Below, piece by piece: positions 17,032 through 26,135 of a stretch of 64,000 nt of DNA. The DNA comes from RUG12461 sp045661345 (GTDB lineage Bacteria > Bacillota > Clostridia > Lachnospirales > Lachnospiraceae). Position numbers and translations under genes: made by a program. Positions within the stretch are counted from its first letter, which is position 1; each line of letters begins with the position of its first letter. The stretch is from the NCBI GenBank assembly GCA_045661345.1, contig JAZRFM010000034.1:47408-111407 (forward strand). The letters are read 5' to 3'. The notes under the pieces were generated by a model that did no database searches, was not told the DNA's origin, and was given only the letters and a program-made list of their open reading frames with translations.

Positions 17032-18078
17032 ATGGAAAGTATTGGAAAAAAAGTGCTCTCGATAGGAATCCTGCTGGCCGGTATTGCGATGATCATTGCA
17101 GCACTGGCGATGGATTTCAGCGGAAGCCAGTCAGCGGCACGCGGGCCGTTGCTCGTGATCGGTATGATCGCATTCTTTATCGGGCTCTATCTGTTCCCGA
17201 CCTTAAAAAATCATCGAAAAATTGTCTATTTCATTTTTCTGTTCCCGTTGTTATTCACCTTTGTTGTCACGGTGATCATTCCCCTTGTTCTCGGTATCGG
17301 CTATTCCTTTACCGATTGGACCGGTATCAAATTCACACAGGTGGTGGGGCTTCAGAATTATCTCACCATGTTTAAGGATCCTTCCTTTATCTGGTCCATT
17401 CTGATCACCTTCATTTTTGTGGCGCTGAACATGGTGCTTGTCAATCTGGTGGCATTCCTTCTGGCCTTGCTTTGTACCTCCGGCCTGAAGGGCGGCGGCT
17501 TTTTCAGAGCCTCCTATTTCCTGCCGAACCTTATCGGCGGTATCGTATTGGGCTACATCTGGCAGTTCGTTTTCAATAACGTGCTGATCAACCTGACGAA
17601 CAGTGTATCCATGCTGGTGAAGACAAACACGGCCTTATTTGCGATTGTCATCGTGTATATCTGGCAGTATGCGGGATATATCATGTTGATCTATATCACG
17701 GGGCTGACACAGATCCCGGGGGATGTTCTGGAAGCTGCAAAGATCGATGGCGCAACGCCGGTGCAGACCCTTTTCCAGGTGAAGATCCCGATGATCGCGT
17801 CGACCTTTACCATCTGTACCTTCCTGACATTGACCTCCGCTTTCAAACAGTTCGATGTCAACATGGCATTAACCAACGGTACCGGTTCTGTACCTAGCTT
17901 TATGGGAAGCTACCTGACCAATGGTACCCAGATGCTTGCTTTGAACATTTATAACACGGCAATTTCCAAGAACAGCTATGCACTCGGACAGGCAAAGGCA
18001 GTCCTATTCTTTATTATACTGGCAGTTGTCTCACTGATTCAGGTGCGTGTTTCCAACCGGAAGGAGGTAGAACTGTAA
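17032..18078 (+). CDS. ABC sugar permease (MalF-like)
   Basis: A 348-residue inner-membrane permease of the carbohydrate uptake transporter 1 class. Two additional hydrophobic segments at the N terminus (about 8-28 and 38-56) precede the usual six. The cytoplasmic EAA loop, which docks the ATPase, reads EAAKIDGATPVQTLFQVKIP. The ATG at 17032 is chosen over the in-frame ATG at 17017 because the ribosome site GGAGGGG lies between them. The stop shares one base with the next start (TAATG). Its partner proteins are the preceding binding protein and the following permease; no ATPase gene is in the window. Confidence 0.94.
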   Translation: MESIGKKVLSIGILLAGIAMIIAALAMDFSGSQSAARGPLLVIGMIAFFIGLYLFPTLKNHRKIVYFIFLFPLLFTFVVTVIIPLVLGIGYSFTDWTGIKFTQVVGLQNYLTMFKDPSFIWSILITFIFVALNMVLVNLVAFLLALLCTSGLKGGGFFRASYFLPNLIGGIVLGYIWQFVFNNVLINLTNSVSMLVKTNTALFAIVIVYIWQYAGYIMLIYITGLTQIPGDVLEAAKIDGATPVQTLFQVKIPMIASTFTICTFLTLTSAFKQFDVNMALTNGTGSVPSFMGSYLTNGTQMLALNIYNTAISKNSYALGQAKAVLFFIILAVVSLIQVRVSNRKEVEL

Positions 18079-18965
18079 TGGGTGACGGAAGACAGGTAGG
18101 AAAAGAAGCAAAAGCCCGCGCGATTCTGTGTACGATCATCGGAATCGGTGTGGCGGTATATGTATTGTTCCCCTTTTATCTGGTGGTGCTGAATGCCTTT
18201 AAGGCACAGAGCTCCATTGTGGAAAATCCCATCAGCTTTGCCGGCGCTTCCTTTAAGCAGCTGGCGGCAAACCTGAGTGCGGTTATCACCAACTCCAACT
18301 TCAATTTCTGGTATGCGTTCGGTACGTCGGCAGTGATCACCGTGATCTCCCTCGTGCTTCTCGCCCTGTTCGGTGCCATGGCAGCCTGGGTGATCAGCCG
18401 GAACAACCGCAAAAAATGGTCTGCGGCGATCTACATGGTATTTATCGCATCCATGATCATTCCCTTCCAGGTGGTCATGCTTCCCCTGATCTCTACCTTC
18501 CGTGATGTAGGGAAGTTTATCGGCATCAATATGCTGCAGTCGATCCCCGGTATTGTGTTTGCTTACTGCGGATTCGGCGGCGCCATGACGGTCTTTATTC
18601 TCGCGGGATTTATCAAGGGCGTACCCTATGATCTGGAAGAGGCGGCCTCCATAGACGGATGTTCTCCGGAAGGAACCTTCTTCCGCGTGATCTTCCCGCT
18701 GCTGACACCGGTCATTACTACCGTGACGATCCTGAACGGTATGTGGATCTGGAACGACTATCTGCTGCCGTCTTTGATGCTCGGTCAGAACGGAAAGGTG
18801 AAAACCCTCCCCGTAGCCGTACAGGCTTTCGTCGGATCCTATGTAAAACAGTGGGATCTGATCCTGACGGCCGCATTGCTTGCGATCCTGCCCATGATCA
18901 TTATTTTCCTGATTGCGCAGAAACAGATCATGAGCGGTATGATTGAGGGCGCCGTAAAGGGATAA
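18078..18965 (+). CDS. ABC sugar permease (MalG-like)
   Basis: A 295-residue inner-membrane permease of the carbohydrate uptake transporter 1 class, with six predicted membrane segments. The EAA loop reads EEAASIDGCSPEGTFFRVIFP, and the C terminus ends in the typical QKQIMSGMIEGAVKG. It is translationally coupled to the preceding permease by a one-base TAATG overlap and should form a heterodimer with it. The energy-coupling ATPase must come from elsewhere, as is common for Firmicutes that share one MsmX-type ATPase between several sugar transporters. Confidence 0.95.
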   Translation: MGDGRQVGKEAKARAILCTIIGIGVAVYVLFPFYLVVLNAFKAQSSIVENPISFAGASFKQLAANLSAVITNSNFNFWYAFGTSAVITVISLVLLALFGAMAAWVISRNNRKKWSAAIYMVFIASMIIPFQVVMLPLISTFRDVGKFIGINMLQSIPGIVFAYCGFGGAMTVFILAGFIKGVPYDLEEAASIDGCSPEGTFFRVIFPLLTPVITTVTILNGMWIWNDYLLPSLMLGQNGKVKTLPVAVQAFVGSYVKQWDLILTAALLAILPMIIIFLIAQKQIMSGMIEGAVKG

Positions 18966-18972
18966 TACTTAT

Positions 18973-19611
18973 ATGAATTTATTCAGTGCTGAGGGCCCGC
19001 TTATGCGGGCTCTAAGTAATCTTGTTACATTACTGCTTCTCAATATTATGACGGCGATCTGCTGCATCCCGGTGATCACAGCCGGTGCGGCGCTGTCCTC
19101 CCTGCATTATATGATCATGAAGATGATGGAGGGGGAAGACGGACACCTGTGGAAACGATATTTCACCCAGTTTCGCGGAAATCTGAAAACATCCACAGGG
19201 GTCTGGATTGTTTTTCTTTTGATCGCTGCCTTTCTGTGGTTTGATTACCGTGCGCTGCTGAATCAGAATGAAAACCCGATGCGGGTTCTGATGATCCCCC
19301 TCTGGGTGCTGCTTTTTGTCGGCTTTCTGCTGTTTGTATGGATTTTCCCGGTTCTGGCGCGGTTTGACTGCGGCTTTGCCGGGGCGTTCCGCAACACATT
19401 CAGGCTTGCCATCGGGTCTTTTCCGCGCACGCTTCTCATGGCGGTGATCTGGTTTGTGACCACCTTTGTCCTGTCTCAATCATGGAAGCTGCTGCCATTG
19501 TTTTTCCTGTTCGGTTTATCACTGCCTGCCTATTTATCGGCGCTGGTTTATCATCCGGTGATCAAAAAGATGATTGCCAGGAAAGAAGAGGAAGATGACA
19601 CCACAACTTGA
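18973..19611 (+). CDS. DUF624 (YesL-like) membrane protein
   Basis: A 212-residue protein with about five hydrophobic segments and a short charged tail. It fits the DUF624/YesL family, whose members sit beside ABC sugar transporter genes in Firmicutes and whose function is unknown. It starts 7 bases after the permease stop, with a weak GGGA ribosome site. A 9-bp GC-rich hairpin (18992-19000 with 19005-19013) lies within the first codons and may lower its translation. The end overlaps the start of the GH32 gene by 17 bases, so it belongs to the same operon. Confidence 0.85.
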   Translation: MNLFSAEGPLMRALSNLVTLLLLNIMTAICCIPVITAGAALSSLHYMIMKMMEGEDGHLWKRYFTQFRGNLKTSTGVWIVFLLIAAFLWFDYRALLNQNENPMRVLMIPLWVLLFVGFLLFVWIFPVLARFDCGFAGAFRNTFRLAIGSFPRTLLMAVIWFVTTFVLSQSWKLLPLFFLFGLSLPAYLSALVYHPVIKKMIARKEEEDDTTT

Positions 19612-20851
19612 AAAGGCAAGAATCTACGAAAAGAAAGCGGCGCAGGAGATCAAAGAGGAAGAGCGTCCGGCTCTGCATCTGACGCCGTGCTGCGGGTGGA
19701 TGAATGATCCCAACGGGTTTTCCTTTTACCGGGACCGGGTGCACCTGTTTTACCAGTATGCCCCCTACCAGACCACCTGGGGGCCGATGCACTGGGGACA
19801 TGCGGTGTCCCGGGATTTTCTGCACTGGGAATATCTCCCCTGTGCCATGGCACCGGATACGGATGCGGATCGGGATGGCTGCTTTTCCGGAACGGCTCTC
19901 ACCATGCCGGACGGGCGGCAGAAGCTGTTTTATACCGGTGTGACCAAGGCCGAAGAATTACAGGTGCAATGCGCGGCTTCAGGAGACGGGACAGACTACG
20001 AAAAGAACCCGGACAACCCGCTGATTAATGCCTCCATGCTGCCGGCAGGATACTTTTGCAGGGACTTCCGGGATCCGAAGGTATGGAAAGAGGGGTCTCA
20101 TGGTTACCGGATGCTGGTATCTGTGCGGAATGCGCAGGGTGACGGTGAATTATTGCTCTTTTCTTCTCCCGACAGTGAAGCCTGGGAATTCACGTCCGTA
20201 TTTTTCCGGGGAGAGAAGGGAGCAGGCGTGATGCTGGAATGCCCGGATCTCTTTCATCTTGACGGAAAAGATGTACTCCTGGTCAGTCCCATGGGAGGAT
20301 CCCCCTATGCCTGCATCGGGACGGTGGATCAAACAACAGGGGAGTTTCACCCCGGAAGCATACAGCAGCTGGATCAGGGCCCGGATTTTTATGCGCCGCA
20401 GACGATGGAAACCCCTGACGGCCGCAGGATCATGATGGGCTGGATGCAAAACTGGGATACCGTGGAAGAGAAGACGAAGGGACGCAGGATTGCCGGACAG
20501 ATGACACTGCCGAGAGAATTGTCGATACGGGACGGGAAGCTCTGCCAGCGTCCGGTACGGGAGTTATTCAACGGCGGTGCTTCACGGGAAGTGACGCAGA
20601 TCGTCGCAAAGAACGGTACAGTTACGCTACATGACCGGACAGAACAGGGTGCGGAAATGATCAGACTGCAAGGGAGAGAAATGACAGCCCTTCTGCTTTT
20701 AGACCGGTTCAGTCTGGAGGTGTTCTTTGAGACGACGGGAGAGACGTGGTCGGAAAGCTTTGCGAAACCGCAGACACAGAGAACAATAACACTTCCGGGA
20801 CTTGCCGCGGTCGAGGAACGGCTCCTGATGGAGCGCACTTTCATTTCATAG
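19595..20851 (+). CDS. GH32 beta-fructofuranosidase (intracellular invertase / sucrose-6-phosphate hydrolase type)
   Basis: A 418-residue GH32 enzyme without a signal peptide. It should hydrolyse sucrose, or sucrose 6-phosphate or short fructans, in the cytoplasm. The three catalytic motifs are visible: WMNDPNG (nucleophile Asp 38), FRDPKVW (transition-state stabiliser) and LECPDLF (acid/base Glu). It is shorter than the usual 470-500 residues because the C-terminal beta-sandwich is reduced. The ATG at 19595 follows AGAGGAAG and overlaps the DUF624 gene by 17 bases. With an ABC rather than a PTS route beside it, free sucrose is the more likely substrate. Fructose released here could go to the kinase at 40680. 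Confidence 0.92.
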   Translation: MTPQLEKARIYEKKAAQEIKEEERPALHLTPCCGWMNDPNGFSFYRDRVHLFYQYAPYQTTWGPMHWGHAVSRDFLHWEYLPCAMAPDTDADRDGCFSGTALTMPDGRQKLFYTGVTKAEELQVQCAASGDGTDYEKNPDNPLINASMLPAGYFCRDFRDPKVWKEGSHGYRMLVSVRNAQGDGELLLFSSPDSEAWEFTSVFFRGEKGAGVMLECPDLFHLDGKDVLLVSPMGGSPYACIGTVDQTTGEFHPGSIQQLDQGPDFYAPQTMETPDGRRIMMGWMQNWDTVEEKTKGRRIAGQMTLPRELSIRDGKLCQRPVRELFNGGASREVTQIVAKNGTVTLHDRTEQGAEMIRLQGREMTALLLLDRFSLEVFFETTGETWSESFAKPQTQRTITLPGLAAVEERLLMERTFIS

Positions 20852-20870
20852 GTCAATGAGGAGAGAAATC

Positions 20871-22718
20871 ATGGCGGAAAAAAAGAAAAGCACTTTCAAA
20901 GACAGGCTGTCGCAGTACTACGATGAACTGAAATGGCTGTACTGCGAGCTTTATCACAACGATATGCAGGCGTTTTCTTATTTTTGCTCCATGCTGGAGA
21001 AATATGAAAAAATGCGGAGCAAAAAGCTGAAGGCATGGGATCAAAAACGCTCGGAGGATCCGGGCTGGTATCATGACAACAAACGCCTTGGCATGCTGAT
21101 GTATGTTGACTGCTTTGCGGATACCCTGCAGGGGGTGCGGGAGGCGCTCCCGTATCTGAAGGAAACCGGCGTGAATTATCTGCACCTGATGCCGCTGTTG
21201 AAAAGCCCGGAAGGACGCAGCGACGGCGGATATGCGGTATCCGACTTTCGCAGTGTGGATCCGAAGCTGGGGGATATCGATGAGCTGGCTGCCCTTTCGG
21301 ACGAACTGCATGAGGAGGGGATCAGCGTCTGCCTTGATTTTGTCATGAACCATACCAGTGAAGACCATGACTGGGCCGTGCGCGCCAGAAAAGGAGAGCA
21401 GGGATACCGGGAGCGGTTTTTCTTTTATGAAAACTGGGATATCCCGAATGAATATGAGAAAACCGTGCCGCAGGTGTTTCCCCAGACGGCACCCGGTAAT
21501 TTTACCTGGTGTCCGGAAGCAAACCAGGTGGTGATGACCACCTTTTACCCCTACCAGTGGGATCTCAATTACCGGAATCCCACCGTATTCAACGATATGA
21601 CCGCCAATATGCTCTATCTCTGCAATTGCGGCGTCGATATCGTACGGCTGGATGCAGTACCCTACATCTGGAAAACACTCGGTACAACCTGCCGGAATCT
21701 CCCGGAGGTTCATACGCTGGTTCGGATGATGCGGATTGCGGCGGAGATTGTCTGCCCCGGGACACTTCTGCTGGGGGAAGTTGTGATGGAACCGAAGGAA
21801 GTCGTGCCTTATTTCGGGAGCGTCGAGAAGCCGGAGTGTCATATGCTCTATAACGTCACCACCATGGCAACCACGTGGCATACCGTGGCCACGCAGGACG
21901 TGCGTCTCCTGCAGCATCAGCTCAGTACCGTATTTGCCCTCCCGAAGGACTATGTGTTTTTAAACTATCTGCGCTGCCATGATGATATCGGATGGGGACT
22001 GGACTATGGGTTCCTGAAAGATTTCGGCATTACGGAAAAAGAGCATAAGAAGTTTCTAAACGACTTCTTCCGCGGCTATATTTACGGGAGCGAGGCCAGA
22101 GGAGAGCTCTACAACGATGATCCGAGACTCGGAGATGCCCGGCTCTGCGGTACGACCGCTTCCCTGTGCGGGATCGAAGCGGCGGAATATGAAAAGAATA
22201 TCGAAAAGGAGAAACGGGGCATTGACCTGGACATTATGCTGCACGCGTTCCTGTTTACCCTTTCCGGGATCCCGGTGCTCTACAGCGGCGATGAGATCGG
22301 ACAGCTCAATGATTATACCTATCACGAAAACCCGTTGAAATGGAGTGACAGCAGATACCTCCACCGGGGCAAATTTGACTGGAACGCGGCGAAGAACCGT
22401 AAAAAGAAAAATACCAGAGAGGGCCGGATCTACAGTGCCATAGAAAAGCTCTTTTCGCTTCGCTCAGCACGGAAGGTCTTTGACAGCGGGGCTGACACCT
22501 GGATCATCCCCCTCGGAAACGACCATGTGCTCGGAATCGGCAGATACCAACAGGGAGAAAAGCTTCTGGCGTTCTTTAATTTCAGCTATTTGCCGCAAAT
22601 TGTCTGGACAGGTGAATCCGAAGCCGTCAAAGATCTTTTCGCAAACCGCAGAACAGATGCGAACAGGATCGAGCTGCAGCCATATGGCTTTACCTGGCTA
22701 TGGAAGAAGTATGAATAA
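20871..22718 (+). CDS. Amylosucrase-like GH13 enzyme
   Basis: A 615-residue GH13 protein closest in character to amylosucrase, which transfers glucose from sucrose to a growing alpha-1,4-glucan and releases fructose. An N-terminal helical region (about 1-80) precedes the barrel, as in amylosucrase. Features of that subfamily include APGNFTW, YQWDLNYRNP and LDAVPYIWK. Catalytic residues are Asp 261 (nucleophile), Glu 303 in LLLGEV and Asp 371 in RCHDDIGWG. The frame opens at 20856, but the GAGGAGAG ribosome site supports the ATG at 20871. It lies between GH32 and a lipoprotein gene and overlaps the latter by 8 bases. A sucrose hydrolase without polymerase activity is the main alternative. Confidence 0.88.
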   Translation: MAEKKKSTFKDRLSQYYDELKWLYCELYHNDMQAFSYFCSMLEKYEKMRSKKLKAWDQKRSEDPGWYHDNKRLGMLMYVDCFADTLQGVREALPYLKETGVNYLHLMPLLKSPEGRSDGGYAVSDFRSVDPKLGDIDELAALSDELHEEGISVCLDFVMNHTSEDHDWAVRARKGEQGYRERFFFYENWDIPNEYEKTVPQVFPQTAPGNFTWCPEANQVVMTTFYPYQWDLNYRNPTVFNDMTANMLYLCNCGVDIVRLDAVPYIWKTLGTTCRNLPEVHTLVRMMRIAAEIVCPGTLLLGEVVMEPKEVVPYFGSVEKPECHMLYNVTTMATTWHTVATQDVRLLQHQLSTVFALPKDYVFLNYLRCHDDIGWGLDYGFLKDFGITEKEHKKFLNDFFRGYIYGSEARGELYNDDPRLGDARLCGTTASLCGIEAAEYEKNIEKEKRGIDLDIMLHAFLFTLSGIPVLYSGDEIGQLNDYTYHENPLKWSDSRYLHRGKFDWNAAKNRKKKNTREGRIYSAIEKLFSLRSARKVFDSGADTWIIPLGNDHVLGIGRYQQGEKLLAFFNFSYLPQIVWTGESEAVKDLFANRRTDANRIELQPYGFTWLWKKYE

Positions 22719-23310
22719 ACACCGGCTCATCACGATACTTGCCCTTACGGCAGTGCTTTTTGGCGGTTGTGGCCGGGTGCAGGAGATTCCGGAAACGGAA
22801 ACAACAGAAGCGCATGCGGCCGGGGATCCGGTGGAAGAGAGCCGATCCGCCTATATCTATTATCTGCATACCGATGAGGATTGCCGGGAAATCTGGGAGC
22901 GCCTTGGGGAGACCTTTTCCCGCAGGAGCGGCATTCCGGTTAGGATTGAATATGTGGAGGAGAAGGACTATGCCATCCGTTTGCAGCAGGTGATGGCAAA
23001 GCAGGAGATGCCGACGGCCTTTTTTTTGCAGGATGCCGACGGAGCCTATGCCTGGGATGACTACACGACAGACCTCTCGCAGACGTATCTGGGGGAGAAG
23101 ATCCGGTACCCTTCCGAATATTTTTACTATCGCGGAAAAGCGGCGGGGATTCCGGATCGGGTGTCGCCTGACCGCAATTATGTGGCATTCAATGCACAGG
23201 CGGACGAGGATTCACTGGAGGCGACGGAGAAGTTCTTTTCCTGGATCTTTTGCTCCGCAGAAGGGAGATGCTCCTTTCCGAATCGCGGCTATGCGGATTG
23301 TTACCGGTAA
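22711..23310 (+). CDS. Shrunken solute-binding-protein-like lipoprotein
   Basis: A 199-residue predicted lipoprotein (signal peptide, lipobox LFGGC, Cys 20). The mature part resembles the first lobe of a sugar-binding protein (about 45-150), reaches a segment equivalent to the YNADILEKA region of its large relatives (here AFNAQADEDS), and then runs straight into an ATEKFFSWIFCSAEGR segment that matches the C-terminal EEAKKFLAWCASDDG of the binding protein at 10972. About 230 central residues are therefore missing. It could be a stable small membrane-attached protein or a decaying copy. The start overlaps the amylosucrase stop (ATGAATAA). Confidence 0.7.
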   Translation: MNKHRLITILALTAVLFGGCGRVQEIPETETTEAHAAGDPVEESRSAYIYYLHTDEDCREIWERLGETFSRRSGIPVRIEYVEEKDYAIRLQQVMAKQEMPTAFFLQDADGAYAWDDYTTDLSQTYLGEKIRYPSEYFYYRGKAAGIPDRVSPDRNYVAFNAQADEDSLEATEKFFSWIFCSAEGRCSFPNRGYADCYR

Positions 23311-23362
23311 GATGACAGATGACACAGAAAAGTATTCAGAGAATAGCAGGAGGAAAATCACT

Positions 23363-24859
23363 ATGAGAACAAGCGGCGTATTGATGCATTTGTCATCCCT
23401 TCCGTCCCCCTACGGGATAGGAACCATGGGAAAAGAGGCTTACAGGTTTGTGGATTTTCTGAAAAAAGCGAGTCAGACGTACTGGCAGATGCTGCCCGTA
23501 GGTCCCACCAGCTATGGGGATTCCCCCTACCAGTCTTTTTCCGGTTACGCCGGAAACCCTTATTTTATTGATCTGGATCTTCTGGTGAAGGATCACCTCC
23601 TCAAAAAACAGGAAATACTGCGGTTTGACTGGGGAAAGAATGAAGAGGCGGTTGATTACGGGCTCTTGTATCAAAACCGCTTTCAGGTTCTGCGGATCGC
23701 ATCGGATCGTCTGATCCGGAGAAAGAGCCGCGCATTCGCAGTCTTTTGCAAAGAACAACAGGCATGGCTTGACGATTATGCGCTCTTTATGGCAGAGAAG
23801 GACGCTCATCACGGAAAATCCTGGATGGAATGGGAAAAACCCCTACGTTTCCGGGAAGAAAAAGCCATCCGGGAGGCGAGGAAAACCTATGCGGATGAGA
23901 TCACGTTTTATAAGGTGCTGCAGTTCCTGTTCTTTGGGCAATGGAAGGAATTAAAGGCATATGCGAATCGGAACGGCATCGGGATCATCGGTGACGTACC
24001 GATCTATGTGGCATCGGATTCCGCGGATGTATGGGCCGAACCGGAGCTGTTTATGCTGGATAAGAACCTGCAGATGACCAAAGTGGCCGGATGCCCGCCG
24101 GATGCGTTTTCCGCAACGGGTCAGCGCTGGGGAAATCCGCTTTACCGATGGGATGTGATGAAAAAGAAGGAATACGACTGGTGGATCCGCCGCGTCCAGG
24201 GGCTTTCCGAACGGTATGATATTGTACGCATTGACCATTTCCGTGCGTTTGATTCCTACTATGCGATTCCCGCAAAGGACCAGACCGCGGAAAACGGGAA
24301 ATGGATGAAAGGACCCGGGATGCAGCTGTTCCGTGTCCTGGAAAGGAAACTCGGAAAGCTCAACATCATCGTGGAGGATCTTGGGTATCTGACACCGTCC
24401 GTGATAGAGCTTGTGAAGAAATCCGGATTCCCGGGGATGAAGGTGCTCCAGTTTGCCTTTGACACCAGAGAAGACGGGGACTATCTGCCGCACAATTATC
24501 CGACGTATTGCGTGGTTTATACAGGAACCCATGACAACGACACCATCAACGGCTGGATGCAAACCGCACCGAAGCAGAGCGTGAAGAATGCGAAGGAATA
24601 CCTGAACCTTACGGAGGAGGAAGGGTATCATTGGGGCATGATGCGGGGCGCCTGGAGCTCCGTGGGAGAAACCGTCATTGTGACGATGCAGGATCTTTTG
24701 GGACTCGGCCGCGAGAGCCGGATGAATATCCCGTCCACCCTCGGTTCGAACTGGAAATGGCGTGCAAAGGCAGGAAGCTATGGCGCTGCCCTGGCCAAAA
24801 AAATGGCAAAACAGATGCAGCTGTTCGGACGGATGCGCGAGGAAAACAGATCATGGTGA
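23363..24859 (+). CDS. malQ: 4-alpha-glucanotransferase (amylomaltase)
   Basis: A 498-residue GH77 enzyme of normal length. It transfers alpha-1,4-glucan segments between malto-oligosaccharides in the cytoplasm, making them usable by phosphorylase or glucosidase. The start is MRTSGVLMHLSSLPSPYGIG, typical of the family, followed by the GDSPYQSFSGYAGNPYFID pocket, the catalytic Asp in RIDHFRAF, the acid Glu in IVEDLGY and the Asp in GTHDNDT. The long upstream open frame is not coding; CAGGAGG before 23363 fixes the start. It overlaps the next gene by 7 bases. In this context it could extend or trim glucan made by the amylosucrase. Confidence 0.96.
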   Translation: MRTSGVLMHLSSLPSPYGIGTMGKEAYRFVDFLKKASQTYWQMLPVGPTSYGDSPYQSFSGYAGNPYFIDLDLLVKDHLLKKQEILRFDWGKNEEAVDYGLLYQNRFQVLRIASDRLIRRKSRAFAVFCKEQQAWLDDYALFMAEKDAHHGKSWMEWEKPLRFREEKAIREARKTYADEITFYKVLQFLFFGQWKELKAYANRNGIGIIGDVPIYVASDSADVWAEPELFMLDKNLQMTKVAGCPPDAFSATGQRWGNPLYRWDVMKKKEYDWWIRRVQGLSERYDIVRIDHFRAFDSYYAIPAKDQTAENGKWMKGPGMQLFRVLERKLGKLNIIVEDLGYLTPSVIELVKKSGFPGMKVLQFAFDTREDGDYLPHNYPTYCVVYTGTHDNDTINGWMQTAPKQSVKNAKEYLNLTEEEGYHWGMMRGAWSSVGETVIVTMQDLLGLGRESRMNIPSTLGSNWKWRAKAGSYGAALAKKMAKQMQLFGRMREENRSW

Positions 24860-25602
24860 AGATTCATTATATTCATCACAGCGCCTTCGCGGTGGAATTT
24901 GAAGAGAAAATCCTGATTTTTGACTACTTTGATCCGGCACGGATGCCGGAGTATCCCTTTACGGGGCATCTGCCGGAATTGGCGGGGAAAAAGGTTTATT
25001 TTTTCGCAAGCCATAAGCATCGGGATCATTTCGACATGGATATTCTCCACGTCATGGATCGCGTACCAACGGTTCGCTACATTCTTTCCAGAGACACTAA
25101 AATGTCCGGAAATTTCCTGAAAAAACACGGGTTTTCGCCGGAACGGGTCAACGCCTGTGTCAGGTATGTGACCCCGGTTTCCGATTACGAGATTGATGAT
25201 CTGAAAATACATACCCTGCGTTCCACAGATGAAGGGGTGGCCTTTGTGGTGGAGACGGAGGGCAAAACGATCTATCATGCCGGGGATCTGCACTGGTGGC
25301 AGATGCAGGGCGTCGGAGAGCTTGTGAACGGGAAAACGGAGAAGGAATATAAGCATCAGCTTCGCTATCTGGAAGGGAGGCTGGTGAATTATGCCTTTGT
25401 GGTACTGGATCCGAGGCTTGGGCCGGACCAGTTTCTGGGACTGGATTATTTCATGAAAACAGTTCTGGCGGATCATGTTTTTCCGATGCACATGTGGCAG
25501 CAGCTGGGTCTGATCCGTCTTTACAAGTCGCGTAGCGACAACAGGAGCTTTACGGACCGCATTGTTGACATCACCGCGGAAAATCAGGTGTTCACGTTTT
25601 GA
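24853..25602 (+). CDS. Metallo-beta-lactamase-fold hydrolase (UlaG-like)
   Basis: A 249-residue soluble protein of the metallo-beta-lactamase superfamily, of the kind related to UlaG lactonase. The metal-binding motif is SHKHRDHFD (H-x-H-x-D-H), with further ligands in HAGDLHWW and probably PMHMW near the end. The substrate is unknown. It overlaps malQ by 7 bases and so is translated with the carbohydrate operon, which hints at a phosphorylated sugar or lactone, but the link may be accidental. The ATG at 24853 is preferred to the long upstream frame, which lies inside malQ. Confidence 0.8.
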   Translation: MVKIHYIHHSAFAVEFEEKILIFDYFDPARMPEYPFTGHLPELAGKKVYFFASHKHRDHFDMDILHVMDRVPTVRYILSRDTKMSGNFLKKHGFSPERVNACVRYVTPVSDYEIDDLKIHTLRSTDEGVAFVVETEGKTIYHAGDLHWWQMQGVGELVNGKTEKEYKHQLRYLEGRLVNYAFVVLDPRLGPDQFLGLDYFMKTVLADHVFPMHMWQQLGLIRLYKSRSDNRSFTDRIVDITAENQVFTF

Positions 25603-25627
25603 TACGACAAAGGAAGGGATCTGCTGG

Positions 25628-26116
25628 ATGAGGGTGACGATTTACACAGATGGCGCAGCCAGAGGAAATCCGGAGGGACCGGGGGGTTACGGCGCCATCC
25701 TGCAGTATACGGATCCGAAGGGACAGCTTCATGAACGGGAGGTTTCTGCGGGATACAAAAAGACCACCAACAACCGGATGGAGCTGATGGCCGTGATTGC
25801 GGGATTATCCAAACTAAACCGCCCTTGTGAGGTTGTGATTTTTTCCGACTCCAGGTATGTGGTGGATGCATTCAATCAGGGATGGATCGCCAACTGGCAG
25901 AGAGCCGGATGGAAAAAATCCGATAAAAAGCCCGTGAAAAATGTGGATCTCTGGAAGAAGCTGCTTGCATTCATGGAACCGCATCAGGTGACTTTTCAAT
26001 GGGTGAAGGGGCATGACGGCAACCCTCTGAACGAGCGTTGCGATACCCTTGCCACCACCGCAGCGGATGGAGAAAATCTGCTGGAGGACAGGGTAGAGAA
26101 AATACAGGACTTTTGA
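25628..26116 (+). CDS. rnhA: Ribonuclease HI
   Basis: A 162-residue RNase H1 that cuts the RNA strand of RNA-DNA hybrids. The catalytic carboxylates are all visible: Asp 8 in YTDGAARGNP, Glu in NNRMEL, Asp in SDSRYVV and Asp in NERCD, plus the KGHDGNP loop. Basic residues WKKSDKKPVKN form the handle region. The start at 25628 is the ATG of MRVTIYTDG; it lies 25 bases after the metallo-hydrolase stop. A strong terminator follows, so it is the last gene of the rightward series. Confidence 0.95.
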   Translation: MRVTIYTDGAARGNPEGPGGYGAILQYTDPKGQLHEREVSAGYKKTTNNRMELMAVIAGLSKLNRPCEVVIFSDSRYVVDAFNQGWIANWQRAGWKKSDKKPVKNVDLWKKLLAFMEPHQVTFQWVKGHDGNPLNERCDTLATTAADGENLLEDRVEKIQDF

Positions 26117-26135
26117 GCTGGGTGTGTTATACTAT

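Noticed and set aside
22480..22710. Upstream extension of the mini lipoprotein frame.
   Set aside because: It lies inside the amylosucrase gene and would bury the signal peptide; the ATG at 22711 gives a proper lipoprotein start.
20871..22718. Sucrose phosphorylase as identity of the GH13 enzyme.
   Set aside because: The N-terminal helical domain, the 615-residue length and the APGNFTW, YQWDLNY and LDAVPYIWK motifs fit amylosucrase; sucrose phosphorylases are about 490 residues and lack that domain.
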